NCBI RefSeq assembly: GCF_003710935.1
Contig: NZ_RHHS01000047.1
Span: 1-64,000 of the forward strand
Length of the DNA: 64,000 nucleotides
Direction: 5' to 3'
Source of the DNA: Brevibacillus gelatini
Lineage (GTDB): Bacteria > Bacillota > Bacilli > Brevibacillales > Brevibacillaceae
Shown: piece by piece, positions 1 through 8,194 of the stretch
Layout: each line of letters starts with the position of its first letter
How positions within the stretch are numbered: the stretch's first letter is position 1
The notes under the pieces: generated by a model
Seen by the model: the letters and a program-made list of their open reading frames with translations, nothing else
Told to the model about the DNA's origin: nothing
Databases searched by the model: none
Translations under genes and position numbers: made by a program

Positions 1-410
1 TACACCCCAGTACCATTGCCGAGCGGATCGCCCGTCTGGATCATGAAATCTTTGATAACGCGGTGGAACGTAAGACCGTCGTAAAACTTGTCCTTGGCCA
101 GGAAGACGAAGTTGTTTACAGTGATTGGCGCGTCTTTGGCAAACAGCTCAATCGTGATGTCTCCCATCGTGGTAGAGATTTTCGCCTGATAAGACTTGTT
201 TTTGTCGATCTGCATGTCGGGAGCTTTCTCGTACTTTTTCTCGCCAGTAGGTCCTGGTGGCTGGGCTGGCTCTTTGGAATCAGGCTTTTCAGCTGGTGTA
301 GTCGTCTGTGTGGGCTCTGTCGGAGCCGTTTCGTTGCTTGCACTGGAACAACCCGTAACCAAGGCGACTGCCATCAGACATGTGAGCAGGGTCATGAAAT
401 ACTTCTTCAT
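1..410 (-). CDS. Cyclophilin-type peptidyl-prolyl cis-trans isomerase, lipoprotein (3' end outside window)
   Basis: Cyclophilin-type prolyl isomerase, predicted to be anchored outside the membrane and to help fold exported proteins. The reading frame starts at ATG 410 on the complement, behind AAGGAAGG. A short basic N-terminus and hydrophobic stretch end in a lipobox (VTGC, about residue 21), followed by a Thr/Pro/Glu-rich linker. The cyclophilin domain begins near residue 60 ([14 protein letters not shown]) and includes [15 protein letters not shown], the segment with the catalytic Arg. About 136 codons are visible and the frame is still open at position 1, so the gene is truncated by the window, not broken. 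It is divergent from the PLP enzyme at 545. Confidence 0.85.
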   Translation of the reverse strand, partial: MKKYFMTLLTCLMAVALVTGCSSASNETAPTEPTQTTTPAEKPDSKEPAQPPGPTGEKKYEKAPDMQIDKNKSYQAKISTTMGDITIELFAKDAPITVNNFVFLAKDKFYDGLTFHRVIKDFMIQTGDPLGNGTGV

Positions 411-457
411 CTTTTGCACCTTCCTTTGTTCTTCCCTGTTGGGTAGTTCGGTTTCGA

Positions 458-466
458 ATTATAGCA
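458..466 (-). promoter_or_regulatory. Extended -10 promoter for the cyclophilin gene
   Basis: On the complement the sequence reads TGCTATAAT, a TGnTATAAT extended -10, about 50 bases upstream of the ATG at 410. No good -35 is seen at the usual spacing, which is tolerated with an extended -10. Confidence 0.35.
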
Positions 467-514
467 CAAATAGACTGGCAAATGCCAATCAGGTAGTCGG
501 CCCAGCATCTGGCA

Positions 515-523
515 TGGTATGAT
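515..523 (+). promoter_or_regulatory. Extended -10 promoter for the trans-sulfuration enzyme gene
   Basis: TGGTATGAT fits an extended -10 element. A transcript start near 530 would give a very short leader with the GTG start at 545. The -35 region is poor. Confidence 0.35.
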
Positions 524-544
524 GGTAGAAAAAGGGTGATCGAT

Positions 545-1693
545 GTGAGCGAACGATTCGAAACGACTACGGTGCATATTGGACACAAGCCACTGAGTCG
601 GGCAGCAAGCAAGTCTACTCCGATTTACCAAACTTCTGTTTTTGCCTTCGACAGCCTGGAGGAAGTCGAAAAATATTACGAGGGTGAAGGCGAATATTTG
701 TACACGCGCGAGGGCAACCCGAATCAGGTCGAGCTTGCTTCCGCTGTTGCCCGTCTGGAGCAGGCGGAGGCGGGAGTCAGCGCCGCATCCGGCATGGGGG
801 CGATCATGGCGGGCTTGCTATCGATTCTCTCCCCCGGCGATCATGTGCTCGCCTCTCACGAAATATACGGCGGCACTTACGCGTTGCTGCAAAAAGAACT
901 GGCGCGTTTAGACATCGAGCTGGAGTGCATCGTGCTCGACTCCGGGACGAGCCTGGCAGATCACGTGCGGCCCACGACAAAATTGTTTTTTCTGGAAACG
1001 ATCACCAATCCGCTGCTTACGGTAGTCGACCTGCCTTTCTGGATTCGCCAGGCAAAAGAGCTGGGGCTGTATGTCATGGTCGACAATACGTTTGCGACGC
1101 CATATCTCGTTCAGCCGATCACCTTTGGCGCGGACCTGGTCGTTCACAGCGGCACGAAATACATCGGCGGGCACAGCGACGTGACGTGCGGTGTTCTCGT
1201 CGGGAGCCGTCCGCTCATCGCACGCGCGACGGAAATCGTCGTCAACTATGGCGCTTCCCTCAGCCCGTTCGAGGCCTGGCTTGCGGCGCGCGGACTGAAG
1301 ACGCTGGCAGTCCGAATGGAACGGCAATGTGACAATGCGAGCGAAGTGGCCCGTTTTTTGCAAAACCATCCTGCGATCAGCCGCGTCTACTACCCGAGCG
1401 AGGAGGCAACGGCGTTTTTCGCCAGACCGAAGCAAGGGGCGATGGTGTCATTTACGCTCAAGGATGAGCGCAAAATTTACGACTTTTACCGGGCGCTGGA
1501 CTGGATCAAGTTCGTGCCGTCGCTGGCCGGAGTAGAGACGAGCGTGTCCCACCCGGTTACGACCTCGCATCGGGCTTTTTCCGAAGAACAGCGAAAAGCG
1601 GCAGGCATTACGATGGGACTGGTACGCATGTCTGTCGGGATCGAGGCAATTGACGACATCGTGAGCGAACTCGCCCGCGCTTTGGAAAATTAG
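545..1693 (+). CDS. Cystathionine gamma-synthase / gamma-lyase family PLP enzyme
   Basis: Cys/Met metabolism PLP-dependent enzyme of fold type I, 382 residues after the start, normal for the family. It shows SAASGMGAIMAGLLS (cofactor phosphate region), the Asp segment VMVDNTFATPYL, and the PLP-binding Lys in VVHSGTKYIGGHSDV (about K205), with the C-terminal SVGIEAIDDIVSEL. Family members make or cleave cystathionine, or cleave methionine or homocysteine. The sequence alone does not decide between gamma-synthase, gamma-lyase and methionine gamma-lyase. GTG at 545 is preferred over GTG at 536 because the AAAGGG just upstream is nine bases from 545 and touches 536. It is monocistronic; the next gene has its own promoter. 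Confidence 0.85.
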   Translation: MSERFETTTVHIGHKPLSRAASKSTPIYQTSVFAFDSLEEVEKYYEGEGEYLYTREGNPNQVELASAVARLEQAEAGVSAASGMGAIMAGLLSILSPGDHVLASHEIYGGTYALLQKELARLDIELECIVLDSGTSLADHVRPTTKLFFLETITNPLLTVVDLPFWIRQAKELGLYVMVDNTFATPYLVQPITFGADLVVHSGTKYIGGHSDVTCGVLVGSRPLIARATEIVVNYGASLSPFEAWLAARGLKTLAVRMERQCDNASEVARFLQNHPAISRVYYPSEEATAFFARPKQGAMVSFTLKDERKIYDFYRALDWIKFVPSLAGVETSVSHPVTTSHRAFSEEQRKAAGITMGLVRMSVGIEAIDDIVSELARALEN

Positions 1694-1715
1694 TCAAAAA
1701 AAAGGAGTATACCCT

Positions 1716-1743
1716 TGTAACTTCTTTGAGGGCCGCCCGTATA
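1716..1743 (+). promoter_or_regulatory. ECF-type promoter in front of the sigma factor operon
   Basis: TGTAAC (1716-1721), a 16-base spacer, then CGTATA (1738-1743). This matches the architecture of Bacillus extracytoplasmic-function promoters (TGAAAC, N16, CGTA/CGTC in the SigW/X/M group) and is unlike a housekeeping promoter. It lies 85 bases before the ATG of the ECF factor, suggesting autoregulation. Confidence 0.7.
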
Positions 1744-1827
1744 ACGTAGTAGGATGGGGCCGGGAGGATTGGCACTCCAATATCCCGGCTCAATAGCAAC
1801 AAATTGAGAGAAACCGAGGAAACCACA

Positions 1828-2391
1828 ATGGGAATGGCCATTAAGCGTTCCGCGCAACCATCGGACCCTGCGTCTGGAGACTATTACGAATCTCGTCCGT
1901 TTACAGAGCTGTACGACGAGTATTTTGATCGCGTGAACCGTTATTTGCGCTGCCGTGTCCAGAGTACGTGGGATGCCGATGATCTGACCACTGTGGTCTT
2001 TTTGAAAGCGCTGGAAAAATTCGATCAATATAGCAGAACAAGTCCGTTTGCTTCCTGGATATTCCGGATCGCACACAATACATATGTGGACTTTATGCGA
2101 AAAAACAGGGAGCTTCCCGTCGATCAGGAGGAATTTTTGGGAAGCGAGCCGGATGATACCTGGCAGCCGGAACGACAGGCGTTGACCAATGAGGAAATTC
2201 GTCTGCTTCGTGACCGGCTGGACTTGTTGTCGCAGGACCAGAAAGACGTCCTCATGCTTCGTTATTTTGCCGATCTGAAAATCAGTCAGGTCGCTGAAGT
2301 GCTTGGCAAGTCAGAATCTAGCATCAAAATGATCTCCTATCGGGGCTTACAAAAACTTCAGAAGATGTATGAAAGGGGGGACTCCGAATGA
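1828..2391 (+). CDS. RNA polymerase ECF-type sigma factor
   Basis: Sigma-70 family factor of ECF size (187 residues). Region 2 spans about residues 20-90 (FTELYDEYFDRVNRYLR, then SPFASWIFRIAHNTYVDFMR, the -10 recognition helix area). Region 4 spans about 120-180, with the helix-turn-helix QVAEVLGKSESSIKMISYRG that reads the -35. There is no region 1 or 3, as expected for ECF factors. ATG 1828 is chosen because GAGGA sits seven bases upstream; a TTG at 1804 in the same frame has no ribosome binding site. It overlaps the next gene by ATGA, the classic coupling between a sigma factor and its anti-sigma. The preceding ECF promoter implies positive autoregulation. Confidence 0.88.
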   Translation: MGMAIKRSAQPSDPASGDYYESRPFTELYDEYFDRVNRYLRCRVQSTWDADDLTTVVFLKALEKFDQYSRTSPFASWIFRIAHNTYVDFMRKNRELPVDQEEFLGSEPDDTWQPERQALTNEEIRLLRDRLDLLSQDQKDVLMLRYFADLKISQVAEVLGKSESSIKMISYRGLQKLQKMYERGDSE

Positions 2392-3464
2392 GCGAGAAGG
2401 AGAAATACCCCCAAGATCACACCGACGATCAGACTGTATCTCAACTCTTGACCCATTTGAAGCGAATGCGCCGTTCTGTCCCTGTCAATTATCAGTTGAA
2501 GGCTGATTTGAAAAAGCAGCTGCTGGAGCGAATGAAAGAACTGGAAGCACAAAAAGCGCAGGCTCCAACAGGGGGACAACCGCTGTGGAAATCACGCAAG
2601 CTGCTCTGGATCAGCTGTGCGGCGATGGTCGTCGCGCTGTCTGTCGGAGCTTTTCTGTGGTGGAGCGACGGTGCCGTGACGATAAACAGGCACGAGGTGC
2701 TTGCCTTGCCTGCCGAAGCATCCGTGGAGCAGGTGGATATTGACGGGGCAGCGACACAGATTGCCTACATTGCCCAGCAGTCGGAGCTCAGGACGATTCC
2801 GATTGATAGCGATACAAAGCCTGTCACTGTCAAATTGCCTCCGACAAACGGCAAGTACGTGGCTTTGGCCTGGTCCAATAAAGGGAATCAGATCGCGGTT
2901 GTCGAGCAGGCTGGACAGCTTTCCCGCCTGTGGATTGTCGAGATGCCAACGGCGTACAGCACGGGCAGCAGTCGCCTTTTAAAAGAAGAAGAAGGCGTTG
3001 CATACGGCTCCCCGAGCTGGTCACAGCATGACGATTCGATTGCCTATACCCGCTCGAAAGGCGGCAACGATGAAATCTGGGTCAGCAGCACCATCTCCTA
3101 TCAGGAGTGGAAGCTGGCCGAGGGCTCGCAGCCTGAATGGTCGCCGGACGGACGCTTCCTGGCGTTTCGCAAGGCGGGAGCGGTGCAGGTCATGGAAATG
3201 CGAACGGGGCTGATCGCGATGCTGGGACAAGGGCAGTGGGCATCCTGGCGTTCAGAGCAGGAGCTGACCTACACGCAGCCGGACGGACAGCTCATGGAAG
3301 CCAACGTGGCAGACGAGCCTTTCGTGACAAAAGAGCTGCCACTGCGCAACCCGTATACAGCCGAGCTGATCCGCGGAAACTGGGCGGCAAACGGAAAGCA
3401 AATCCTGCTGGTCTTGCGTGAAAATCAGCCGCAGGAGCTGGTAATCTCACTGGCGTCACGATAA
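2388..3464 (+). CDS. Putative membrane anti-sigma factor with TolB-like beta-propeller domain
   Basis: Protein of 358 residues: a charged cytoplasmic N-terminus of about 70 residues, one membrane segment at about 71-91 (LLWISCAAMVVALSVGAF), and an exported part of about 265 residues. The exported part has TolB/WD40-like blade repeats: IAYIAQQSELRTIPID, VALAWSNKGNQIAVV, SPSWSQHDDSIAYTR, QPEWSPDGRFLAFR and ASWRSEQELTYTQ. Position directly after and overlapping the ECF factor, together with the topology, indicates an anti-sigma factor whose outer propeller senses a ligand or envelope state (inference). I do not see a clear zinc-binding HxxxCxxC ZAS motif in the N-terminus, so sigma binding is inferred from context. 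Confidence 0.6.
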   Translation: MSEKEKYPQDHTDDQTVSQLLTHLKRMRRSVPVNYQLKADLKKQLLERMKELEAQKAQAPTGGQPLWKSRKLLWISCAAMVVALSVGAFLWWSDGAVTINRHEVLALPAEASVEQVDIDGAATQIAYIAQQSELRTIPIDSDTKPVTVKLPPTNGKYVALAWSNKGNQIAVVEQAGQLSRLWIVEMPTAYSTGSSRLLKEEEGVAYGSPSWSQHDDSIAYTRSKGGNDEIWVSSTISYQEWKLAEGSQPEWSPDGRFLAFRKAGAVQVMEMRTGLIAMLGQGQWASWRSEQELTYTQPDGQLMEANVADEPFVTKELPLRNPYTAELIRGNWAANGKQILLVLRENQPQELVISLASR

Positions 3465-3481
3465 CGAGCGGAGGAACAAGC

Positions 3482-5719
3482 ATGAAATGGAAATGGGTGT
3501 TGGTCTTTGCCGTCGCCTGGTTCGGCTTTGGTTTTGCCGGACAGCCGGCGCAAGCGGAGAACAACATGAATATAGAAGTGAAATTGCCCATGGGAGGCAT
3601 CAGCAAGTACGAATCATGGATGCGGCTTGAGGTGACGATCACGAGCGAAGAAAACGATGTTGCGGGCTATGTGGAGCTGTCGCGCAGGGCACTGCCGAAA
3701 AATTTGCGGCAAGCGAACATGCGCCAGCCGGTCAAGCTGGAAAAAGGCAAGAGCACGACCCTGTTTTTTGACTTGCCGATGCAAATGCTCGTCCATGACT
3801 GGTACATTCACGTCACGCAAAACGGACAGGTTTTAAAGTCCGAAAAGCTGCGCATCCCTTTCCCGAAAGACGGGCAGACAATCGGTGTCGTGGATGAGGG
3901 CGGAAACACGTTTCACTTTCTCGCCGTGAACACCTCGCAATCGAAAATGAATCAACCGATTTCTGTGCATAACCTGACCCCGGACATGCTCCCGGACAAA
4001 TCGTGGCTGTACGACAGTCTCGACGTGCTGGCGATCAGCAGCAAGCAGGGGGCGTTGATTGACGACGCGCAGCTTGCCGCGATCAAGGAATGGATCAAGC
4101 TCGGCGGTGTCGTCATCTTGTCGGCGGGGCCGGATCAGGATGCACTGGTGCAAAGGTTCAGGGACATTTTGCCAATCCAGACGGGGCAAAAAGGGAGCGT
4201 GCCGCTCGCGGAAGCACTGCGCGATTATGCGGGCGGCAAGCCAGCCCTTCCCGGCGACCTGGGAGTGTACAACCGGAACCTGCCGCTATATGTAGCGAAG
4301 CAAAGCGGCAACGGCCTTTTTTTGTTCGTCAACTACGATGTGACAGCCGAGCCTTTGGCTTCCTGGCAGTACAACCCGCTGCTGTGGCAAAACGTCATGG
4401 CCCAGCAAGGCGTGACGACTGTTTTGGAAAACAAGCGCCATTACGACCCGCTGTCGCGCTCTTTTTTGGAGCTGAGCAAAAAAATTCCCGACGTGCAAAC
4501 TCCGCCCCCTGTCTGGATGGTGGTCATGTGGGGCAGCTACGTGCTTCTGGTGGCGCCGCTTGCCTATTTGGTGCTGAAAAAAGTCGGCAGGCGGGAATGG
4601 GCGTGGGGCATCATTCCGGGGGCCGCGATTCTGATGGCTGTTGGCATTTTTGCCATCGGAAAGCCGCTGGTGGTGAAGACGAATGCCAGCTACAGCATTT
4701 CGGAAATCAGTATTTTGGATGAAAAATTGGCCAAGGCCCGAACGGCGTCCACCTTTTTGGCTGTCGACAAGGACGGGTATGACGTGATCGTCGAGCCATC
4801 CATTGTCGCTGTCCCTTTGTCGCAGGGACGAAGCGACTACGAACCGGAAGGACTGACAGACGGGTCACGCCTGTTGTCTTACCGGAATCTGCCGTACCTG
4901 ACTCCGAGACAGGCCCTCGGCTTTGGCGTGCTGCAAAATATCGGCGCATTTGACGTGGATGTTCGTGTCGAAGAGAACCGACTGGTCGGCAAAGTGAAAA
5001 ACAATACGGTCTACTCCTATGAGCAGACATTCATCGAAGTCGGCTTGCAGCGCATTTCGCTCGGAGCGCTGAAAAAAGGGGAAGAAAAGCAGATCGACAG
5101 TGTACTCGAATGGCTGTTTATGCCGCGGAATCTGGAGCAGGATTCGCCGGATTCGCCGGAAGAACGGCGCAAGCAATTGCAGGAGGGCGTCATTGGATAT
5201 GCACAGGGTGGACAGGTACGGCTGATCGGGATTACGACAGAGCCTGTTCCGCTGATGAAAATGCAGGAGCCGCATCAGGCTCATTACTGGAATGTCGTCA
5301 ACCAGAACGTACAGCTCCAGCCGCAAGCGGACGGAAAGGTGATCCTCCCCTATGGATTGCTGAATGCGGTGCTGTCAGAAGCGAGCGGAGACTATGAAAC
5401 GAACACAGGCTACCTCTGGCAGCTCGGAAAAGGCAGCATTACGTTCGAATTGGAGACAGACGCGACGAACCTGGAGTTGAAGCGGTTGCTCGTTCCGCTT
5501 GACCACAGCTCGTACCGCCCTTTCCACATCGAATACTTCCACCAGAAGAGCGGGAAGTGGCGGACAGTGGAGCGCGGAACAAAGCTGGTGCTGGCGCAAG
5601 AGCTTCACGATGCCTTGACAGCCAACCGCACGTTGTTGCTGCGTTTTACCAACAGCACAGCTACGCGCCTGACGCTGCCGACGCCGTTTTTCCAGATGGA
5701 AGGGGTGAGAAAATGGTAA
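3482..5719 (+). CDS. Exported membrane protein with a glutamine-amidotransferase-like fold, unknown role
   Basis: Large (745 residues) protein with a signal peptide ending near QPAQA (residue 25). An Ig-like beta region follows (about 30-130), then a segment at about 180-215 typical of the class I amidotransferase-like fold (LDVLAISSKQGALIDD, AAIKEWIKLGGVVILSAG). No Cys-His-Glu triad is seen, so it is unlikely to be an enzyme of that class. Two membrane segments lie near 342-365 and 373-393, and a long C-terminal beta-rich half follows. The layout resembles exported GATase-like/DUF4350-type proteins found beside ABC exporters. It sits 17 bases after the anti-sigma gene and overlaps the ATPase gene, so the five genes are one transcription unit. 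Function not recognised. Confidence 0.55.
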   Translation: MKWKWVLVFAVAWFGFGFAGQPAQAENNMNIEVKLPMGGISKYESWMRLEVTITSEENDVAGYVELSRRALPKNLRQANMRQPVKLEKGKSTTLFFDLPMQMLVHDWYIHVTQNGQVLKSEKLRIPFPKDGQTIGVVDEGGNTFHFLAVNTSQSKMNQPISVHNLTPDMLPDKSWLYDSLDVLAISSKQGALIDDAQLAAIKEWIKLGGVVILSAGPDQDALVQRFRDILPIQTGQKGSVPLAEALRDYAGGKPALPGDLGVYNRNLPLYVAKQSGNGLFLFVNYDVTAEPLASWQYNPLLWQNVMAQQGVTTVLENKRHYDPLSRSFLELSKKIPDVQTPPPVWMVVMWGSYVLLVAPLAYLVLKKVGRREWAWGIIPGAAILMAVGIFAIGKPLVVKTNASYSISEISILDEKLAKARTASTFLAVDKDGYDVIVEPSIVAVPLSQGRSDYEPEGLTDGSRLLSYRNLPYLTPRQALGFGVLQNIGAFDVDVRVEENRLVGKVKNNTVYSYEQTFIEVGLQRISLGALKKGEEKQIDSVLEWLFMPRNLEQDSPDSPEERRKQLQEGVIGYAQGGQVRLIGITTEPVPLMKMQEPHQAHYWNVVNQNVQLQPQADGKVILPYGLLNAVLSEASGDYETNTGYLWQLGKGSITFELETDATNLELKRLLVPLDHSSYRPFHIEYFHQKSGKWRTVERGTKLVLAQELHDALTANRTLLLRFTNSTATRLTLPTPFFQMEGVRKW

Positions 5720-6645
5720 TTGAAACCGTGCATCTGGGGAAGCGCTACGGCACCCTGCAAGCTTTGTCTGACTTGAACCTGTCGATTGCGCCGGGAAAAG
5801 TGTTCGGCTTCATTGGGCCAAACGGCGCTGGAAAATCGACGACGATGCTGATTTTGTCCACTTTGCTTGAGCAAAGCGAAGGCGAGGCGTACGTCTGCGG
5901 CTATAACGTTCGCAAAGACCCGGCCAGCGTACGCCAGTCGATCGGCTACATGCCCGACTTTTTTGGGGTGTACGATAATCTGACGGCGGTAGAATACCTG
6001 GAGTTTTACGCGGGCGCCTACAAAATTCCGGCAGGCAAAAGACGGGCGCTCGTAGCCGATTTGCTGGAACTGGTGAACCTGGCGCACAAAGCGGATGCGT
6101 TTGTCGATTCCTTGTCGCGAGGGATGCAGCAGCGGCTGGGGCTGGCGCGATGCCTTGTCCATGATCCGGCAGTGCTGATTCTGGACGAGCCGGCGTCTGG
6201 CTTGGACCCGCGAGCGCGGATCGAACTGCGGGAGATTATCAAGCAGCTGAGGGAAATGGGCAAAACGATTCTCATCAGCTCGCACATTTTGCCTGAGCTG
6301 GCCGAACTGTGCGATGAGATCGGGGTGATCGAGCGCGGGAAATTGATCGCGTGCGGCTCTGTCCACGAAGTGAGCAGCAAAGAGACAGGCGGGAGCGTCA
6401 TGCAGCTTCGGGCGCTGCGCAACCTCGACAAAGCGGCGCTGCTTTTGGAAAGCTCGCCGCATGTGAACCAGCTGGAGGAATACATGGGCGGCTTCCGCTT
6501 TCATTTTCAGGGCAGCGAGCAGGAAAAGGCCGATCTTTTGCAGGAGCTGATCGACGAGCGGGTGGCAGTCGTCTACTACGGTGACACGAAGAAAAATTTG
6601 GAGGATGTTTTCATGGCGATTACGGAAGGAGTCGGTATGGAGTGA
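5713..6645 (+). CDS. ABC transporter ATP-binding protein (ABC-2 exporter type)
   Basis: ATPase subunit, 310 residues. Walker A GPNGAGKST (about residue 36), signature LSRGMQQRLGLARCL (about 135), Walker B LILDEPASGLDP (about 157), then the switch His in ILISSHILPEL. The roughly 80-residue C-terminal extension is usual for CcmA/YadG-type exporters. The ATG at 5713 overlaps the stop of the previous gene (ATGGTAA). The permease follows with a GTGA overlap. The pair forms an exporter or membrane-organising transporter; the substrate cannot be read from sequence, but ECF control points to an envelope function. Confidence 0.88.
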   Translation: MVIETVHLGKRYGTLQALSDLNLSIAPGKVFGFIGPNGAGKSTTMLILSTLLEQSEGEAYVCGYNVRKDPASVRQSIGYMPDFFGVYDNLTAVEYLEFYAGAYKIPAGKRRALVADLLELVNLAHKADAFVDSLSRGMQQRLGLARCLVHDPAVLILDEPASGLDPRARIELREIIKQLREMGKTILISSHILPELAELCDEIGVIERGKLIACGSVHEVSSKETGGSVMQLRALRNLDKAALLLESSPHVNQLEEYMGGFRFHFQGSEQEKADLLQELIDERVAVVYYGDTKKNLEDVFMAITEGVGME

Positions 6646-7508
6646 ACGGCTTCCTTTTCAATCCGATCCTCGTAAAAGAATTGCGCGAACGGTTTCGCTC
6701 CCGGAAAACGGTGTGCATTCTGGCGGTTTACCTGCTAGTCATGGGCGGGATTCCGCTTGGCTTTTTGCTGACCGACACCTTGCGGGCAGAAGCGTTGGGC
6801 GAAAACCGCAACCTGTTCCTCATTTCTGCGGCGATTCACTATGCGATGGTCTGCTTCGTCGCGCCTGCCCTGACAGCAGGGGCAATCAGCGGCGAGCGCG
6901 AACGGCAGACGCTCCACATCCTGCTGACAACGCAGCTGTCGCCAACGACGATTGTCTGGAGCAAACTGATTACGTCGCTGGCCTTTTCCACACTTTTGCT
7001 CGTTGCCTCCATGCCGCTGTACAGTATTGTCATGCTGTACGGAAGCGTGTCTCCCGAGCAGATGGGGCAGTTGATCCTGTTTCTTTTCGTCAATATTTTC
7101 TTTTTGGGCTCACTTGGGCTGTTTTGCTCCACCTGGATCAAGCGTACCTCGATCAGCACGATTACTTCTTACGGAATCGCGTTCTTTTTTGTCGTTGGAA
7201 CGGGGCTGTTGTTTTTCTTCATAGGCGAGTGGCTGCAGCAAAGCTACCCGGACCTGTACCCGAATCAGGGCGTCTGGAATTTGCCGGAGTTGCAGGTGCT
7301 GGCGGGGATGAATCCGGTTATCGTCCTGTTTGGCATACTAGGTGAGACGCTGGAACTTTGCGAGCAGCACGCTTTTTCGCCGTGGCTGTTTTTTTCCTGC
7401 TTTTACGTCGTGCTGGCGTTGCTCTTGATGGTATGGAGCGCGTATTTGCTCAAACCGATCCGGCGAAGATGGTGGAGTTGGAAGAAATGGTTTGTTCGTG
7501 TAAAATAA
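6642..7508 (+). CDS. ABC-2 type transporter permease
   Basis: Membrane subunit of 288 residues with about six hydrophobic segments (near 25-45, 65-85, 108-135, 142-160, 172-195 and 240-265). The cytoplasmic loop GAISGERERQTLHILLTTQL is the hallmark of ABC-2 permeases that contact the ATPase. It starts at GTG 6642 overlapping the ATPase stop, behind GGAAGGAG. Last gene of the ECF-controlled unit; I see no strong terminator before the small gene at 7539, so read-through is possible. Confidence 0.85.
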   Translation: MNGFLFNPILVKELRERFRSRKTVCILAVYLLVMGGIPLGFLLTDTLRAEALGENRNLFLISAAIHYAMVCFVAPALTAGAISGERERQTLHILLTTQLSPTTIVWSKLITSLAFSTLLLVASMPLYSIVMLYGSVSPEQMGQLILFLFVNIFFLGSLGLFCSTWIKRTSISTITSYGIAFFFVVGTGLLFFFIGEWLQQSYPDLYPNQGVWNLPELQVLAGMNPVIVLFGILGETLELCEQHAFSPWLFFSCFYVVLALLLMVWSAYLLKPIRRRWWSWKKWFVRVK

Positions 7509-7538
7509 ACAGTGTGTGTCGAAAAGGGAGGTCTTTTT

Positions 7539-7712
7539 GTGAGCCAACGGGAAGAAGTGCAAGTGATTGATTTTGAAGAAATGCTCAGATCGATCGAGAG
7601 TCGTCTCGCTTCTGCGGGCATGTACGTGAAGCGCGAGGCGATCATTGCGATTCTGCAAGCAGAGGAAGCGTTTTTGCTGGAAAAAGGCGTGCTTCAAGAG
7701 TATAGCGAGTAA
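7539..7712 (+). CDS. Small acidic protein of unknown function
   Basis: Fifty-seven residues, soluble and helical in appearance (VIDFEEMLRSIESRLAS, AIIAILQAEEAFLLEKG). GTG 7539 is behind GGGAGG at good spacing. Not recognised. It lies 30 bases after the exporter operon and carries the promoter of the next gene at its end. It may be either the last member of the ECF operon or an independent housekeeping gene. Confidence 0.55.
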   Translation: MSQREEVQVIDFEEMLRSIESRLASAGMYVKREAIIAILQAEEAFLLEKGVLQEYSE

Positions 7713-7726
7713 TGCCATTCGCCTGT

Positions 7727-7755
7727 TTGCTTCTGCCGGAAAAAAACAGTATGAT
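7727..7755 (+). promoter_or_regulatory. Sigma-A promoter for the DUF1292 gene
   Basis: TTGCTT (7727-7732), 17-base spacer, TATGAT (7750-7755), 40 bases before the start codon. Confidence 0.45.
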
Positions 7756-7794
7756 GGTGTAGAGAACCAATATCAGCATAAGGACGTGAACGCA

Positions 7795-8100
7795 TTGACA
7801 GAAGATAACAAAGACCTCGAATTGGGCGATATTATTACGCTGGATGATGAAAACGGTGAGCCGTTGGGTGATTTTGAAGTCGTGGCGATGTTCGACCTGA
7901 ACGGGAAAGAATACGTTGCTCTGACAGAAGCGCTCGAAGACGAGGATGCCGAAGAAGAGCTGGATGAAGAAGTAGACATCTTCGTATTCCAGGTCGATGG
8001 CGGTGAAATGGTTCCACTGGAAGAAGACGAGGAAGACGCTGTATACGCAAAGCTGAACGAGGTTCTGGAAGGCATTGAACTGATCGACAAAGGCGAATAA
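7795..8100 (+). CDS. DUF1292 domain protein
   Basis: Very acidic protein of 101 residues with the DUF1292 pattern: LGDIITLDDENGEPLGDFEV, a Glu/Asp-rich middle, then EVDIFVFQVDGGEMVPLE and DAVYAKLNEVLE. The family is widespread in Bacillota (YrzB-like) and has no assigned function. The start is uncertain: TTG 7795 has AAGGA ten bases upstream, while GTG 7786 is too close to it. It is followed by a terminator at 8143. Confidence 0.75.
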   Translation: MTEDNKDLELGDIITLDDENGEPLGDFEVVAMFDLNGKEYVALTEALEDEDAEEELDEEVDIFVFQVDGGEMVPLEEDEEDAVYAKLNEVLEGIELIDKGE

Positions 8101-8142
8101 TCGGGTTGCCGCGCAGCTGCGGGATGCTCGTAAGCGTACGAA

Positions 8143-8184
8143 AGCCACTGCTTGGTTTAACAAAAACCGGGCAGCGGCTTTTTT
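8143..8184 (+). terminator. Rho-independent terminator after the DUF1292 gene
   Basis: Stem AGCCaCTGC / GCAGcGGCT with one mismatch and a T6 tract. Confidence 0.65.
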
Positions 8185-8194
8185 GATGGGCCGA

